From positions 1-64,000 of the forward strand of contig JAPMOS010000147.1 of assembly GCA_027972325.1 (NCBI GenBank): a DNA stretch of 64,000 bases. Reading direction: 5' to 3'. Shown here piece after piece: positions 22,165 to 32,426 of this stretch; position 1 is the first letter of the stretch; each line of letters begins with the position of its first letter. This stretch comes from Paratrimastix pyriformis. Its lineage: Eukaryota; Preaxostyla; Paratrimastigidae. Under the pieces are notes generated by a model. It did no database searches. It saw nothing but the letters and a program-made list of their open reading frames with translations, and had not been told where the DNA came from. The position numbers were made by a program, and so were the translations under genes.

Positions 22165-23690
22165 AAGTCGTTGAACCGGTCGCCGCCTCGGCCAAACCCG
22201 CCGCCATAGCTGCGCCCGCCGAAGCCGCCGCGGCCACCCGACGAGCGGAAGTCGCGATCCCGGCCCCCGCCCATGCGACGCCCGCCAGCCTGGCCGCCGC
22301 GTTGCTGCTGCTGCTGGCCGGGCAGGGCGCGCATGCCCTGAGCGAGGCGGATGGCGAAGTCGAGCTGCTGGAGGTTCTGGCCCGTGGCGACCTCGGGAGC
22401 GGTGCGGACATACTCGTACATGCGGGCCACGTCGGGGGCAAGTGCTGTGTGCACCCAGGCGAGCCGCTTGCGGTCCACGATGGCGGAGGCAATGGAGCGA
22501 GCAAAGCAAGAGAGGGCGGCGCGCAAGTCCTCCTCGGTGCAGGGCAGGCGCGCCAGCCGCTCAAGGTTGAGCGATTCCCGGTGAAGGCGCTGGAGAAAGC
22601 GGAATTCAGCCCTGGACTCGCGGGCAAGGCCCGTGACGGAGCCGAGCTGGGGAAAGTCGCTGGGCACGGCAACGCCCCGGACAAATGCCCGGGCGCGCTC
22701 CAGTGCGAGCCTGTCAGAGGCCTCGCGGTCGCCAGGCTGCTGCTGCGGGTCGGCTGCGTGCCGGAGCTCATCCTCGTCGCCGGCGGCGGCAGCGTCGTCC
22801 TCGTCCGCAAATTCGCCCTCGGCGCCGGCGGCATCATCGTCGCCGCTGGGCGGGTCGGCCTCCCCCGGAAAGGGACCGGGAGCAGCCCGGGCGAGCCGCC
22901 GGAAGGCTGCGGCGGCTGGGACTTGGTTGGACGGGACGATGGTGGCAGTGGCCTGGTCGGGCCGAAAAAACGAGAGCGGAGCAGGCTCATCCGCGGCCGG
23001 CACGGCGGCGGCACCACCGGCACCCGGGGGGGCACCAGCAGCACCGCGGGCAGCAAGGCCGGCCTCCTGAGCGGAAGGCAAGGCCGCGGAGGCAGCAGCT
23101 GCGGCCACGAGCAAGGCCCGCTGCTGCTCGAGAAAGTCCCCCAGCGAGGCCTCCATCACGCGCCGGATGTAGAGGTCGAGGCCTTCCTGGGGCTGGGGGG
23201 TGACGGCAGAGTGATTCTGCAGGGCCGGGGTGGGCACAGGGGGCGCGGGGGGCAGCGGGACGGTCCCCTCGGGCCCGCTCTGGGCGGCACCGTCGTCGTC
23301 GAGGTCCTGGGATGGTAGCGGAGCGGTCGCGGTGGCCAGGCCGGACGCAGCCTGCGCAGCGGAAGCAGCCTTGTGGACAGCCGCAGCCGCCTGTAGGGCC
23401 TGCGCCGGGCTTGCCGGGCCACCGGGAGCCGCCCCGGACACGCGGGCATCCGTAACCATCAGCCGGTCCAAGAAGGTCGAGCCCGGGCTGCGGGTGCCCC
23501 TTCCGCCGAAACGGCACTCGAAGAGCCACTCGAAGAGCCGTTGGGGGTCGGATTGGGTGTCCCAGGAGTTGGAACCTTGATGTTGATCTTGGGCATCGGA
23601 GGGTCTTGAAGTCGATGAGTAGAGGCCATTGGAGTAGAGTTCGTTGTTGTTCGGTCGGTAGTCCTTGAAAAACGGGTGTTCACCACGAAA
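22165..23690 (-). pseudogene. B1 gag-like gene
   Basis: Minus-strand gag-like gene of B1, cut at 22164 by the A2 insertion, so its last part lies left of A2 at about 14700-14873. It starts MASTHRLQDPPMPKIN and is Ala/Pro-rich, with a central helical stretch (GLDLYIRRVMEASLGDFLEQ), an acidic region, a folded-looking segment (RESLNLERLARLPCTEEDL) and a Gly/Arg-rich tail (GRRMGGGRDRDF) that is likely to bind RNA. One frame is open for about 450 residues. No zinc knuckle was seen. Gag assignment rests on position and composition. Confidence 0.7.
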
Positions 23691-24314
23691 ACGAAGGCAC
23701 TGTGCTGGTCCGGCGCCCCTTAAGTACTGGAATTGGGCGGGAAATTTCAGATCTCATTTTTCAACTTTTGCTCTGTTGTGATTTCGACATCCGTGCTTTT
23801 TACCCTCTCTTGGGACCCCTTCCGGAGCCCAAATCGGGGTCACTTCACGGTTCGATCATGGACCGTTGGCCCGCAATTACCTTAACGGTTTTCGGAGATC
23901 GGAGATTTGCCGAATCTCGGGCCGTTAACCCCGAATCTCACCCCTTCCGATGCGTGTTAAATTTTTTCTTTTCGCCCGATGTTCTTGGCTCCCTTTGACC
24001 TCTCTCTCCGATTTTTGTTGTGATTTATGGACGCGTATTGGACACGCTGCCCGTCGTGACCATACGATTTTAATTTTAGGATTGGTTTTTTTCGGTCGAA
24101 CCAACCCTATCGACTACCGGTCGACCCATGTCCATCCTGACCGGTTCTCCACCCAGGACACTTTTTTTGAGATGTTTCCAAGTGCTTTCACCTGGGTTTG
24201 ACTTGTGACTTTTCTGCATTGTGTGGTGTTTATCATGAAGAACAAGGAGATATAGCACCTAGACTGCCGAAGACGGAGGCTGTCGGCTGCTATCCTGAGT
24301 CTTACGATGGATAG
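23690..24314 (-). repeat. B1 terminal inverted repeat at the 5' end
   Basis: Reverse complement of 10324-10931 for about 600 bp, with the outer end CTATCCATCGTAAGACTC on the element strand. By analogy with DIRS it should hold the promoter, but no specific element was identified. Confidence 0.9.
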
Positions 24315-25995
24315 TGGGATCACACTTCACACACGGACGCGAACTATACTGAGAGCATTTGGTTGGGCGGGCCTGTGTTTGTTTGCGCCCACACCCTCAC
24401 ACAGACCGTACAGGGTCAGAAACAACAACAAACTGTGAGACGTCAGGGACGCGCGCATACTTGTGCACCCACGGGTCCCACGCTCGGGGATCGAGAGGTC
24501 CCAACAAGCTGGCGGTCAGGTCAGAAACAACTTTGGGATTTCGGCACTGCTAGGTCTAGATTGGAGAGAATTCACTGACCGCCAGCAAGCCTCATAGTTG
24601 CACGTCGTTCCTCAATGGGTTCTCTTCCGATCCCGTGTGCGCTGTCACACCCGCACCTGAAGTCGTGTTTTTTCCAGGCGGGCCCTCTCTGTGACACATC
24701 TGGCACACCAACACCAGTGTTCGGTGTTTTTTCTTTGGGGTAGGCCTGCGCTTGCCCATGACCATCACCCCAACACTGGGACCCTTGTGTGATTTCAGCG
24801 CGTATCTGCTCGTTTACGTGCCGCACCGCGGGTTTTCTCATGAGGGCGCTCCGTTGGATTTCCGGATGCCCCTCTGCCTCGGTGTGTACGTTGACTCACC
24901 AACACCGTGACGATGGCATGCATGCACCGCTGGTTTTTTCATGAGGGCGATCCGTGGTATGTTCGGATGCGGTGCCCGTGGGTACACCAACACCGGGAAA
25001 AATTGGTGCTATGCACTTGAGGGGCTTGCACCTGTTCATGCCCCGGTATGTTCATCAGGGCGGGCCTGAGTGCGCCCAACATGCCCCTTGGATGCACTCT
25101 CACACCGGCAGCATCATCACAGCACCACCACCAGCACACGCACCATCAGTGTGGCGTTGCTCAGGGCGGGCCTGTGTGCTCATCATGCCTTGAATGGGTC
25201 CTGGCACACCAGGACATCTGTTTGATGCGTCTGGGGCGGGCCGGAGTGCCCCACATGTCCCCCGGTGTACACTCTCACACCAACAGTATCATCAGCACCA
25301 CCAGTGTGGTGACTTTTCGGGCGGGCCTGTGTGCTCATCATGCCCTTGAATGCGTCCTGACAGCTGCTTGACTGCTTGAGGTGTCTCAGGGCGGGCCTGT
25401 GTGTGCCCACATGCCCTCTGGTGTGCATTCTCACACCAGCAGCAGCAACACCAACACCATCACCCAGCACCACCAGAGTGGTGTTCTGTCGGGGCGGGCC
25501 TGTGTGCTCATCATGCCCCTGAATGCGCCCTGGCACACCAGGACAGCTGCGTGGCGAGGCGTCTGGGAGCGGGCCTGTGTGCCCATATGCCTCCTGGTGT
25601 TCATTCTCACTCCAGCAGCAGCATCACACCCACACCAGCGCATTCAGGCCAGAATCACCACACCAGCACCATCAGAGTGGGGCTTTGCTGGGGGCAGTGT
25701 GATGCTCGATGTTTCATGCCTGCTCTCGCATCGACTGATGCCTTCTTGTCTGTCGGAAGCAGTGACAGCACTCGGCACCTTTGGGGAGCGACCCCGGACA
25801 CACGCGGGGGGACACTGTGGAGTGTGTACCACCTCTCAGCTGTTTGATGCTCGTTCTGGCCCTCCGGCACGCGCACTCCCAACATCAGGATGGGTATCCG
25901 TAGAGCCGGCTCATCGGCCAAGAGTGTTGGGCGGAGCATCCCGTTAGCCGGGTCACGTAGAGTGCGGAAGGGGGAAAGCTATTCCTTTGGTATGG
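24315..25995. other. C1 body, second part, with a diverged repeat array
   Basis: Continuation of C1 after B1. Sequence from 24317 (acacttcacacacgg) matches 51500 onward of C2. No supported gene; the His/Ser/Gln-rich peptides from several frames are translations of the repeats. From 25050 to 25640 a tandem array of diverged units is present (listed separately). 25640-25990 is related to 63145-63480 in reverse. Confidence 0.6.
25050..25640. repeat. Diverged tandem array with gggcgggcct motif
   Basis: The motif gggcgggcctgtgtg or a close variant occurs at about 25059, 25166, 25232, 25320, 25390, 25493 and 25568. Two unit types alternate, one continuing ctcatcatgcccttgaatg and the other gcccacatgccctctgg, so the higher-order period is about 150-175 bp. 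The same array occurs in C2 (52205-52537) and in reverse in C3 (63480-63787). Confidence 0.8.
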
Positions 25996-26122
25996 TGTTC
26001 ACTCTTTCTTGGTTTGGGTTTGTTTGGGGCTATCCCACGAGGCTGTCCCTCGTTCTCCGAACTCGTGAAGGAGAATGGTGGGATAGCCGAGTAATCTCTC
26101 CCCAAAAAAACCCAAACCAAGA
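25996..26122 (+). repeat. C1 internal complementary region (ICR)
   Basis: Reads CTTGGTTTGGGTTTG ... GGCTATCCCACGAGG ... CGTGAAGGAGAA, the complement of the left end, then TGGTGGGATAGCCGAG ... CCCAAACC, the complement of the right end. The junction is thus TTCTCC next to CCCACCA in the element strand. Another copy is at 56525-56653. Confidence 0.85.
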
Positions 26123-27566
26123 CAAGTCTCCCACCCACCTCCCTGCCTGACGAGTGGCACTGGGTTTGTTTGTTGCTGCTTTCCCCCGCGAAGCTTCGAC
26201 TCAACGTGTACCCCATGGTCATGAATGATGGTGGGCATTTTGTCTTCGCAGCGCAATCTTCGTACGTGCTCCTTGGCTGTACTGCTGCCTGTTCAACCCG
26301 ACAATCTGATTGACAAGTCAGGAGGGCTGCCTCGTGGGGAGGCGAGTGTGGCTGTTGTTCAACCTTGTTTGGTTCCCTTTGACAACAATGTGGGGTCTCG
26401 TCGGGGCCTTTGACCTTGAGACACCACCCTTCATGCACCCTCATTCACCCTCGTCTGATGTGATTGGGCATTCATGGTGGGGAGTTGTGGTCATTCACCC
26501 CAGCTACTTTGCTTGAACAACAGCCTATGGTCATCCTGCTCGTTGTACTCTTAAGACATCCATCATGCACCTTCATAGCGGTGTGGGGTGTTGTCTTCCT
26601 CCTTTCTGTTCTGAATGGGCAACAGCTCGAGGAACTGCTGCGGGGTGTTATCTTTCACCCCGTTTTCGTTTTGTTGTGGCACAACTGTGTGGCTTTACCA
26701 TGGTCGTGGTGGGCACCATGCATCCTCCACATTCAGAATGCGGGGGGGTCGGGGTTTGTTATTCACCGTCGTCTGTTCTGTTTTGACAACAGCTCATGTG
26801 ATTTCATCGTGGGCGTTGTGCCCGTGAACCACCGCAGCACCCTGAAGTGGCGATCGATACGTCACCTTTTGTGCTCTCTCTCCCTTCGGGGTTTGCGTTT
26901 TGGTGGGGCTTGGGTTCTTTATACAGAATTCGACGCCTGCACGGCAAGGGTGCCTCCACCGCTTCACCGGCGCCGGTCGGCGACTGGTGACGAAGGAGCC
27001 GCGAGCACGGGGCGAGAACCCTCCTGGGATCTGCGAGGCAAGGTGCCTGTCGCGGCTCCGTCGTGCTCTGCGTTTCTCTCGACGCGTGCCTTTGGCCCGC
27101 GGCATGTCGGACAACGAGTCCTCTCGCTGTTTTGTCCGATCTTCTTCGTTGTTTTTATTTGCGGGGGGTCCGACCCGTTGAGGGAAGGATTCCCTATGGA
27201 GGGTGCCGAGTACGGGAAGACTCGGTACCTTCGGGGCCTTTGCAGGTTTCGCCCCTCCTTTTATTTGTGGCTTCTCCTCTCCCACCTGTTTTTGCTGACC
27301 GGTTACAGCGGTGCGTCGGGGTTTTCTCCAGCCTCCTCTTTCCCTGACTAGACGTGCACCCCCCGGGGCGGGTCGCGACCCGCTTGAGGAGATGTTTGGG
27401 GTTCGCATGGTTGATCATGAATCTCTCTTCTTCGTTTTCATTGAAACCTTCGGGAGCTTTGACTCCCAACTGGATTGTTTTTACTGCGTTGCGCGGTACT
27501 GACTCCCTTCCCACCTTTCTCTGCGTCGGTGGCTGGCGTGTCGTCGTCCGAACGGGCTTATGCTTA
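26123..27566. other. C1 region beyond the ICR: no supported gene
   Basis: About 1.4 kb, conserved in reverse at 55115-56525 of C3. Open frames exist on both strands (26464-27351 plus; 26794-27408 minus) but change frame between the two copies, so coding is not supported. A stretch near 27240-27355 (ggtttcgcccctcc, then ttttctccagcctcctctttccct) resembles 32460-32545 of family A, indicating common ancestry of the regions between ICR and right end. Confidence 0.5.
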
Positions 27567-27720
27567 AAGGACAAGTCGACTGCCGGCACTGACATGACAT
27601 GTCAAATTCTTTTTGATAAATTTTTGGATGTCAGTGCCGTTTTGCGTGCTTGCTGTGCAAGTGTTCACTCTTTCTTGGTTTGGGTTTGTTTGGGGAAGAG
27701 ATTACTCGGCTATCCCACCA
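27567..27720 (-). repeat. C1 right terminal inverted repeat
   Basis: From aaaggacaagtcgac to the outer end ...GGCTATCCCACCA. The inner 130 bp mirror the left repeat, including the 12-bp hairpin stem. Immediately after it, A1 resumes. Confidence 0.85.
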
Positions 27721-29480
27721 TGCGTACTTTCACATCCCGATCTTTCCACCTCACCGGAAATACCTGGGAGTCGAATGGGAGGGCACGGAATATCGCTTCC
27801 AAGCCCTCCCATTCGGCCTGAATGTGGCTCCCAGAATCTTTACGAAGACCATGAGAGTGGCAATCAAGGAAGCCCGGAGACACGGCATCTTGGGAGTCCA
27901 CTACATCGACGACCTACTGGTGTTGGGCAGGTCACCACAGGAGACCAAACTGCATCCACTGGCACTCCTTCGTCACCTCCTCTCACTCGGGTTCGAGATC
28001 AGCTGGGACAAAACCCAAGTGGAACCAGTTCAAATGCTGGAGTTCCTGGGGTTTGTCCTCGACACTCGAGCGATGACACTCTCACTCCCACCCGAGAAGG
28101 CACAGAAGGTGAGAGAGATGGCGCACAACACCCAACAGTGCACCACCATCAAAGCCAAATCATTGGCAGCGGTGATCGGGTTCATGTCGTCATGCAGGGA
28201 GACGATTCGCCCGGCCTGCTTGTACCTGCGCAACCTGAACATCGACCTGTCCACGGCGATCAAGGCGCAGGGGGGGTGGCATGCACTGGTGACCCTTTCG
28301 GAGGAGTCACACAGGGACTTGGAGTGGTGGGAACATGCACAGTACCCCACCAGCACCCCACTTCGGACCCCACCAGCAGAGCTGATCCTGACCACGGATG
28401 CAGCCGAGATGGGCTGGGGGGCAGTGCTGAGGACTCCGGCACAGAGCATCGAGCAGGGCATCCCAGCACACGAGTTGTGGAGAGTGACGGACCTGCAGGA
28501 GATCAGTTCAATAAACCCGCTCGAATTGGAAGCGGGCATCAGGTCACTCCACCTGTTCCGGGAACAGGTCACAGGCAAGTCCGTACTTTGGTTCTCGGAC
28601 AATTCGTCTGTCGTGTGGTCAGTCGGCAGACTCAAGTCACAGAGCCAGCAGCTCAACACCCGGTTGAGAACACTCTGGGAGTTCTGCCAGACACACCAGA
28701 TCACCCTCACCACAGAGCACATTCACGGCACCGACAACGTGAGAGCGGACAGGCTCTCGCGGTGGGTCGACGCCGAAGATTTCCAGCTCCACCCAGCCCT
28801 CTTCAGGGCGGTGGTGAAACTCAGGACGAAGCCGACGGTGGACGCCTTTGCATCGGCGCGAAACCACTTGTGCCCCCGGTTCTGGTCCTTGGTCAAGGAA
28901 CCGGGAGCGGCGGGAGTGGACTTCTTCCGGCAGAACCTAGCCTCAGAAGTGCCGTGGATAAACCCACCGTACTCGCTCATCCTCAGAGTCTTGGAACGGT
29001 TGAGGGAGCAGCGGGGGGAGGCTCTTCTCCTCACCCCGGTGTGGACATCGGCACCGTGGTGGCCAGTGATGCTGCACATGGCAGTGGCACCACCCCTGAC
29101 CTTACCGCGGCAGGAGAACACATTCCTGGCAGGCACGACATGCAACCTCAAGGGAATTGGGCCCCCACACTGGGAGTGTTGTGTGACACAGGTGTCGGGG
29201 GACCCAGTCCGGCAAGCCAGGGCACACCTCGAGTGGGGTTGGCAGACTCTCACCAATCCGGATCTCACCCTCGTCCGGAAGTTCCAGGACCGACAGCTGC
29301 ACCCCATGGGTCCAGCCCGGATCTTCGACGACCCGGAGGCCTGGTGGGGGAGCAACGAGCCCCTGATCCCACAGTGGGACAGGGAGCTGTAGACGTCGAC
29401 GCAGACTCGGGAGAGGACATGACCTTAGCCGAGCTGGCAGCGTCTCTGCGCTCAAAGAGCACCACCACCCCCACTCCCAT
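27721..29480 (+). pseudogene. A1 reverse transcriptase / RNase H, second part
   Basis: Begins inside motif A (YFHIPI region), cut there by C1. Visible are ALPFGLNVAP, YIDDLLVLGRS, the RNase H motifs TTDAAEMGWG, WFSDNSSVVWSV and HIHGTDNVRADRLSRW, and the Dam-like WINPPYSLILRVLERL. The tail carries a Ser/Thr-rich segment with LAELAASLRSKSTTT. The frame stays open to about 29392. A gene finder would report a chimera that starts in the end of C1; that is an artefact of the insertion. Confidence 0.85.
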
Positions 29481-29720
29481 GACGCACCACCCGGAGTCCT
29501 GTGTGACAAACCCGCCGGGTCGGTCGGAAGCACCCACGAGTGGGGCCTGTGATGCCCAGAACACCGCGGGGACACCCGTGGACGGAACTCTGTTTCGCCC
29601 GGGCAAGAAAGGTCCTGCCCCAGGACGCGCGACACCCACACCCACAGCCCGGAAAAAGCTCTCAGATGAGGCTCCTGCTTGGGCCCCTAAGCATCCGGAG
29701 CTGTCGGCAGCGGCAGGTTA

Positions 29721-31007
29721 CAGTATGTCCAACAATAAACGAGCCACTCCTTTTCATGTCAGAGCGAGTGCACCAAGAGGGAGCCGGGGATTTTTCTGAG
29801 TGCCACGCATGCACAACACCACAAGGACTCCACCCATCCACTTAGTATTTGGTGTGGCCACCGTGGGCCCGAATGACGGCACGAAGTCGGTCGGGCATCG
29901 AGTTGGCCAACTTTTCGGGGAGGTCGGCGTCCATGGTGGCCCACTCGGCCTTGAGCACCCGGATCAATCCAGCGAGAGTTTCGGGGTGGCGTTCAAGCAG
30001 CTTCCTCTTGAGGAGTGCCCACACGTTTTCCATCGGGTTGAGGTCGGGGCTCTGGGGGGGTAGCCCGATGTCGGTCAAGTTCTCCTCAGCGACCCGGTCC
30101 GTCACCAAGTGGGACCGGTACTTGGGATCGTTGTCGTGCAGCAGCACCCGGCCCTCGGGGCCCTCAACGCACACCTCGAGGGCAGAGGGCACAAGCTCAT
30201 CACTCACAATCCGGGCCATGAGGGGGCCAGTGAGGTTCTCCTGGAAGGAGAACAGGCGTCCCCATCCACCCTGACCGAAGCATCCGTGGAGGTTAATCTT
30301 GGCCGGATGCTTCACAGTGAGGACAGGCTTGCGCTTCCCAGGGTAGCCCCAACTCTTCGTGGCTTGTGCATGCAGGCGGGCGGTGCACTCGTCAGAAAAG
30401 AGCACGCAGCTCCAGTCACGGTGCAGGTTGGCACGGGCAAAGGCGAGCCGTTTCTTCATGATGGCCGGGGTGAGGGTGGGTTTCTTCGGATTGCCCCCCC
30501 AGCGCAGGCCCACGGTGAAGAGGCGCGAGCGAACAGTCTCATGGGAGGGGTGAGTGCCCTTCGTAGTCTTCACTTGTGCAGCAATGGACCGCAGGGAGGG
30601 CTTGGCCGGGGACATGGAGAGGGAAATCATCTTCCGGTCAGTGGGCGGGGTGGTGGCCCTTGTCCGACCAAGATGAGCCTTGTCCGCCAACGGTTGGCCG
30701 GCGCCAACCCGCACCGCCCAGCGTGAGACAGTGTGCCGGTTCACTCCCAATTCGGCTGCCACCGAGGTGCGGGTGCGCCCCTGCTGCACAAAAACCGCGA
30801 CTCGGGCTCGATCGAGGGCAGAAAGTCGAGGCATGGAAAAAATCAATCCTGTGCTCGGTGTGGGTAGGCGTTTGGGGGGAGGTGGATGGCAGACCTGAGG
30901 CACGGCGGAGCACTGAGCATAATGCAAGGGGCCCCCCGGAGCCCGGGACCCCTCTTGCCCGGGGAACCAAAAAATTATGGGTGGCTAGTTTATTGTTGGA
31001 CATACTG
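29721..31007 (-). mobile_element. Tc1/mariner transposon, copy 1 (1287 bp)
   Basis: Terminal inverted repeats of 27 bp begin CAGTATGTCCAACAATAAAC; the two ends differ only at position 21. A TA duplication flanks it (29719-29720 and 31008-31009), the target rule of the superfamily. The uninterrupted site is visible in A2 at 19966-19971 as ggTTAtttc. The element contains one transposase gene on the minus strand and looks whole. It has the same length, gene and insertion point as the copy at 42649-43935. Confidence 0.95.
29842..30834 (-). CDS. Tc1/mariner transposase (DD34E), copy 1
   Basis: A 330-residue transposase that cuts and pastes the element, acting in the nucleus on the terminal repeats. 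I chose the ATG giving MPRLSALDRARVAVFVQQ because the DNA-binding domain starts there; the frame stays open 31 codons upstream, without obvious protein character. The amino-terminal helix-turn-helix covers about residues 5-60 (RTSVAAELGVNRHTVSRW). The catalytic core has the first Asp in LFSDECTARLHAQ, the second in LLHDNDPKYRSH and Glu in SPDLNPMENVWALLKRK, with 34 residues between the second Asp and the Glu, hence DD34E. Length is typical (about 330-350). No stop or frameshift is seen. The translated protein equals that of copy 2. Confidence 0.95.
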   Translation of the reverse strand: MPRLSALDRARVAVFVQQGRTRTSVAAELGVNRHTVSRWAVRVGAGQPLADKAHLGRTRATTPPTDRKMISLSMSPAKPSLRSIAAQVKTTKGTHPSHETVRSRLFTVGLRWGGNPKKPTLTPAIMKKRLAFARANLHRDWSCVLFSDECTARLHAQATKSWGYPGKRKPVLTVKHPAKINLHGCFGQGGWGRLFSFQENLTGPLMARIVSDELVPSALEVCVEGPEGRVLLHDNDPKYRSHLVTDRVAEENLTDIGLPPQSPDLNPMENVWALLKRKLLERHPETLAGLIRVLKAEWATMDADLPEKLANSMPDRLRAVIRAHGGHTKY

Positions 31008-31680
31008 TATTTCATTCAGAGGTCATTGGCAGAGAAAACCTCGAAGAAATACTCACACATCATTCGCCGCTATGAAGAGTGGTGCGCGCTCAAAGACCTG
31101 GCTCCGATCACGGAGGCGACCGACCAGAATGAGGTCCAGGTCGCCTCGTTCATCGCGGATGAAGCCATGGAGAGGGACCTCAGCTCGGGCTCGGCAGGGG
31201 CACGTCGCTCAGCACTGTCCATGTACTTCACCATGAGTGGCCACCCGCAAACTGGTGAAACAAGTCGTCACCGGCATCGGGAAGGACAAACCGGCTGGGG
31301 GCAAAGACCTCGGTCCGGTCTGGGACCTAGCAGACCTCTTGAAATTGCTCGAGGGGGAGTGGGCCGACAATGCGACCCTTGACCAAAACCGGCTCATTGG
31401 TAAAGTCGCCAGCTTGTTGGAGATCGCGGGGTTGAGGGTCATGGACACGACCTCGATCTCTTTTTCCGACTCACGCTTTGAGTTCGGCCAGCCGGGGTGT
31501 GAGCACTCCGTTCGGCTGAAGGTCTGTCCGAAGGAGACACACAACACCAAGATTCGATGGGTCCAGGTGGTCGGGGCTCCCGACAACCGACTGTGCCTAC
31601 ACTGCGCCATGAAACAGTGGCTGACCAAGCGGCCCACTGTTGGCGGGTCGGTTCAGTGGCAAACCTCATGAAATGTCGGG
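31008..31680 (+). pseudogene. A1 tyrosine recombinase, broken
   Basis: Starts directly after the mariner with SEKTSKKYSHIIRRYEEW-type sequence (AEKTSKKYSHIIRRYEEW) and includes LLKLLEGEWADNATLDQNRL and CPKETHNTKIRWVQVVGAP. The catalytic carboxy-terminal part present in A2 is largely not represented here, so this copy is unlikely to be functional. Broken, a few breaks. Confidence 0.75.
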
Positions 31681-31768
31681 GACCGCTGAACCTGACAAGG
31701 GGGACCCCTAGGGGGTTCCCCCCTTTGGCAGGCACGAGTTGGGAGGCAGTGTGATTCCTTTGGCATGC

Positions 31769-31885
31769 TGTCTATTTTCCTGGGGGTTTGGGAAGATGAA
31801 GGTCGTCGAGATTGATTACTCGTTCGCCGAGGCTCCGAGGCTGAAGCGAGGAATCATCGAGACTCTTCTTCTTCCCAAACCCCAG
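31769..31885 (+). repeat. A1 internal complementary region (ICR)
   Basis: Same fusion of complemented left and right ends as in A2: CCTGGGGGTTTGGGAAG ... GAGGCTGAA joined to GCGAGGAATCATCG ... CTTCCCAAACCCC. Confidence 0.9.
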
Positions 31886-31925
31886 AAATACTCCCACCCG
31901 CCTCCCTGGTGGCGTGGAGCACCAC

Positions 31926-32426
31926 ATGGCTTACAGCCCCACTGCCTCACCACCTCCTGAGCCTGCCGACACCACCTTTGCTCTTCCTGCCATTTTGAGG
32001 AGCAAAGGGTGGGGAGGGGAGACAGGTCATGTTACCTTTCCCCCCCTCTGTCACAACACAACCACACTCGCCCGCACACAGCCCTCGCGCTGGACCCGGG
32101 CAAGGAACTCGGTCTACAACGCCAACCGGCGCCTGACCGCGGCCAAGCGAGGCTACGATCACCCCAAGGCCGCTACGCGCCTCTTCACTCTGGAAGATGG
32201 GTCGAGGGTGGTCGTTTCCAACACCCACCGCGGCCGCAGTGGACACTGGGTCTCGTCGCGCGGACGCGGAGGCTCTGCTGTTCGAGGCGCGACCCGAGGA
32301 TGGTCTCGGGGTGCTACTCGTGGCCGTGGCCGTGGCCGTGGCGGCCGCAAGTTCTTTTCGGCCGCCTCTTCTGCCCGTGGCAAGAGCTCCGCTGAGGAGT
32401 CTGCTGCGGAGGGGGGGAAGAAGTGA
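31926..32426 (+). CDS. Family A post-ICR ORF, Arg/Gly-rich protein (A1 copy)
   Basis: An ATG-initiated frame of 166 residues between the ICR and the right terminal repeat. It starts MAYSPTASPPPEPADTTF, has a central part with RWTRARNSVYNANRRL, GYDHPKAATRLFTLEDGS and RVVVSNTHRGRSGHWV, and then an Arg/Gly-rich tract (about residues 105-135, ATRGRGRGRGGRKFF) before a Ser/Ala/Lys-rich end. The RGG-like tract suggests RNA or single-strand DNA binding. A frame of similar length and sequence occurs in A4, and A2 shows it in pieces. I know of no standard DIRS gene at this position; it could alternatively be an untranslated region that happens to be open. Confidence 0.55.
   Translation: MAYSPTASPPPEPADTTFALPAILRSKGWGGETGHVTFPPLCHNTTTLARTQPSRWTRARNSVYNANRRLTAAKRGYDHPKAATRLFTLEDGSRVVVSNTHRGRSGHWVSSRGRGGSAVRGATRGWSRGATRGRGRGRGGRKFFSAASSARGKSSAEESAAEGGKK

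Larger units (their letters stand above)
10324..24314 (-). mobile_element. DIRS-like family B copy B1, split by A2
   Basis: A minus-strand family B element inserted in C1. It has inverted terminal repeats of about 610-625 bp (10324-10931 and 23690-24314), an ICR at 11073-11176, and, reading from right to left, a gag-like gene, reverse transcriptase/RNase H and tyrosine recombinase. A2 (14874-22164) is inserted between the gag-like gene and the reverse transcriptase. Without A2 the element is about 6.7 kb. Compared with B3 the layout is the same. It is broken, with roughly six to eight breaks, mainly in the reverse transcriptase gene. Confidence 0.9.
6704..27720 (+). mobile_element. DIRS-like family C element C1, split by B1
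   Basis: Family C is defined by terminal inverted repeats (6704-6880 and 27567-27720), an internal complementary region at 25996-26122 that equals the two ends fused, and about 7.0 kb of own sequence once B1 is discounted. It interrupts A1 exactly inside the reverse transcriptase region: the left flank ends ...AAGCA and the right flank resumes TGCGTAC, matching the uninterrupted A2 sequence, with no target duplication. No reverse transcriptase or recombinase is visible, so it is probably non-autonomous. Orientation is inferred from the ICR being close to the right end, as in family A. Confidence 0.75.

Noticed and set aside
24317-25900. His/Gln/Ser-rich proteins in C1
   Set aside because: They are translations of the gggcgggcct tandem array in several frames.
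26794-27408. A 204-codon minus-strand frame in C1 with a similar beginning in C3 (55273-55824)
   Set aside because: The two copies diverge in frame after about 90 codons and no domain is recognisable, so coding is unsupported.
6704-27720. 3-bp target duplications (CAT, GCA) at the C1 and A2 insertions, which would suggest a CACTA or PIF-type DNA transposon
   Set aside because: Comparison with empty sites and ICR junctions shows the shared bases belong to the element end or flank, so insertion was without duplication.
27650-29392. An ORF starting in the end of C1 and running into the A1 polymerase
   Set aside because: The first codons come from the C1 terminal repeat. It is a chance in-frame join at the insertion point and not a fusion gene.
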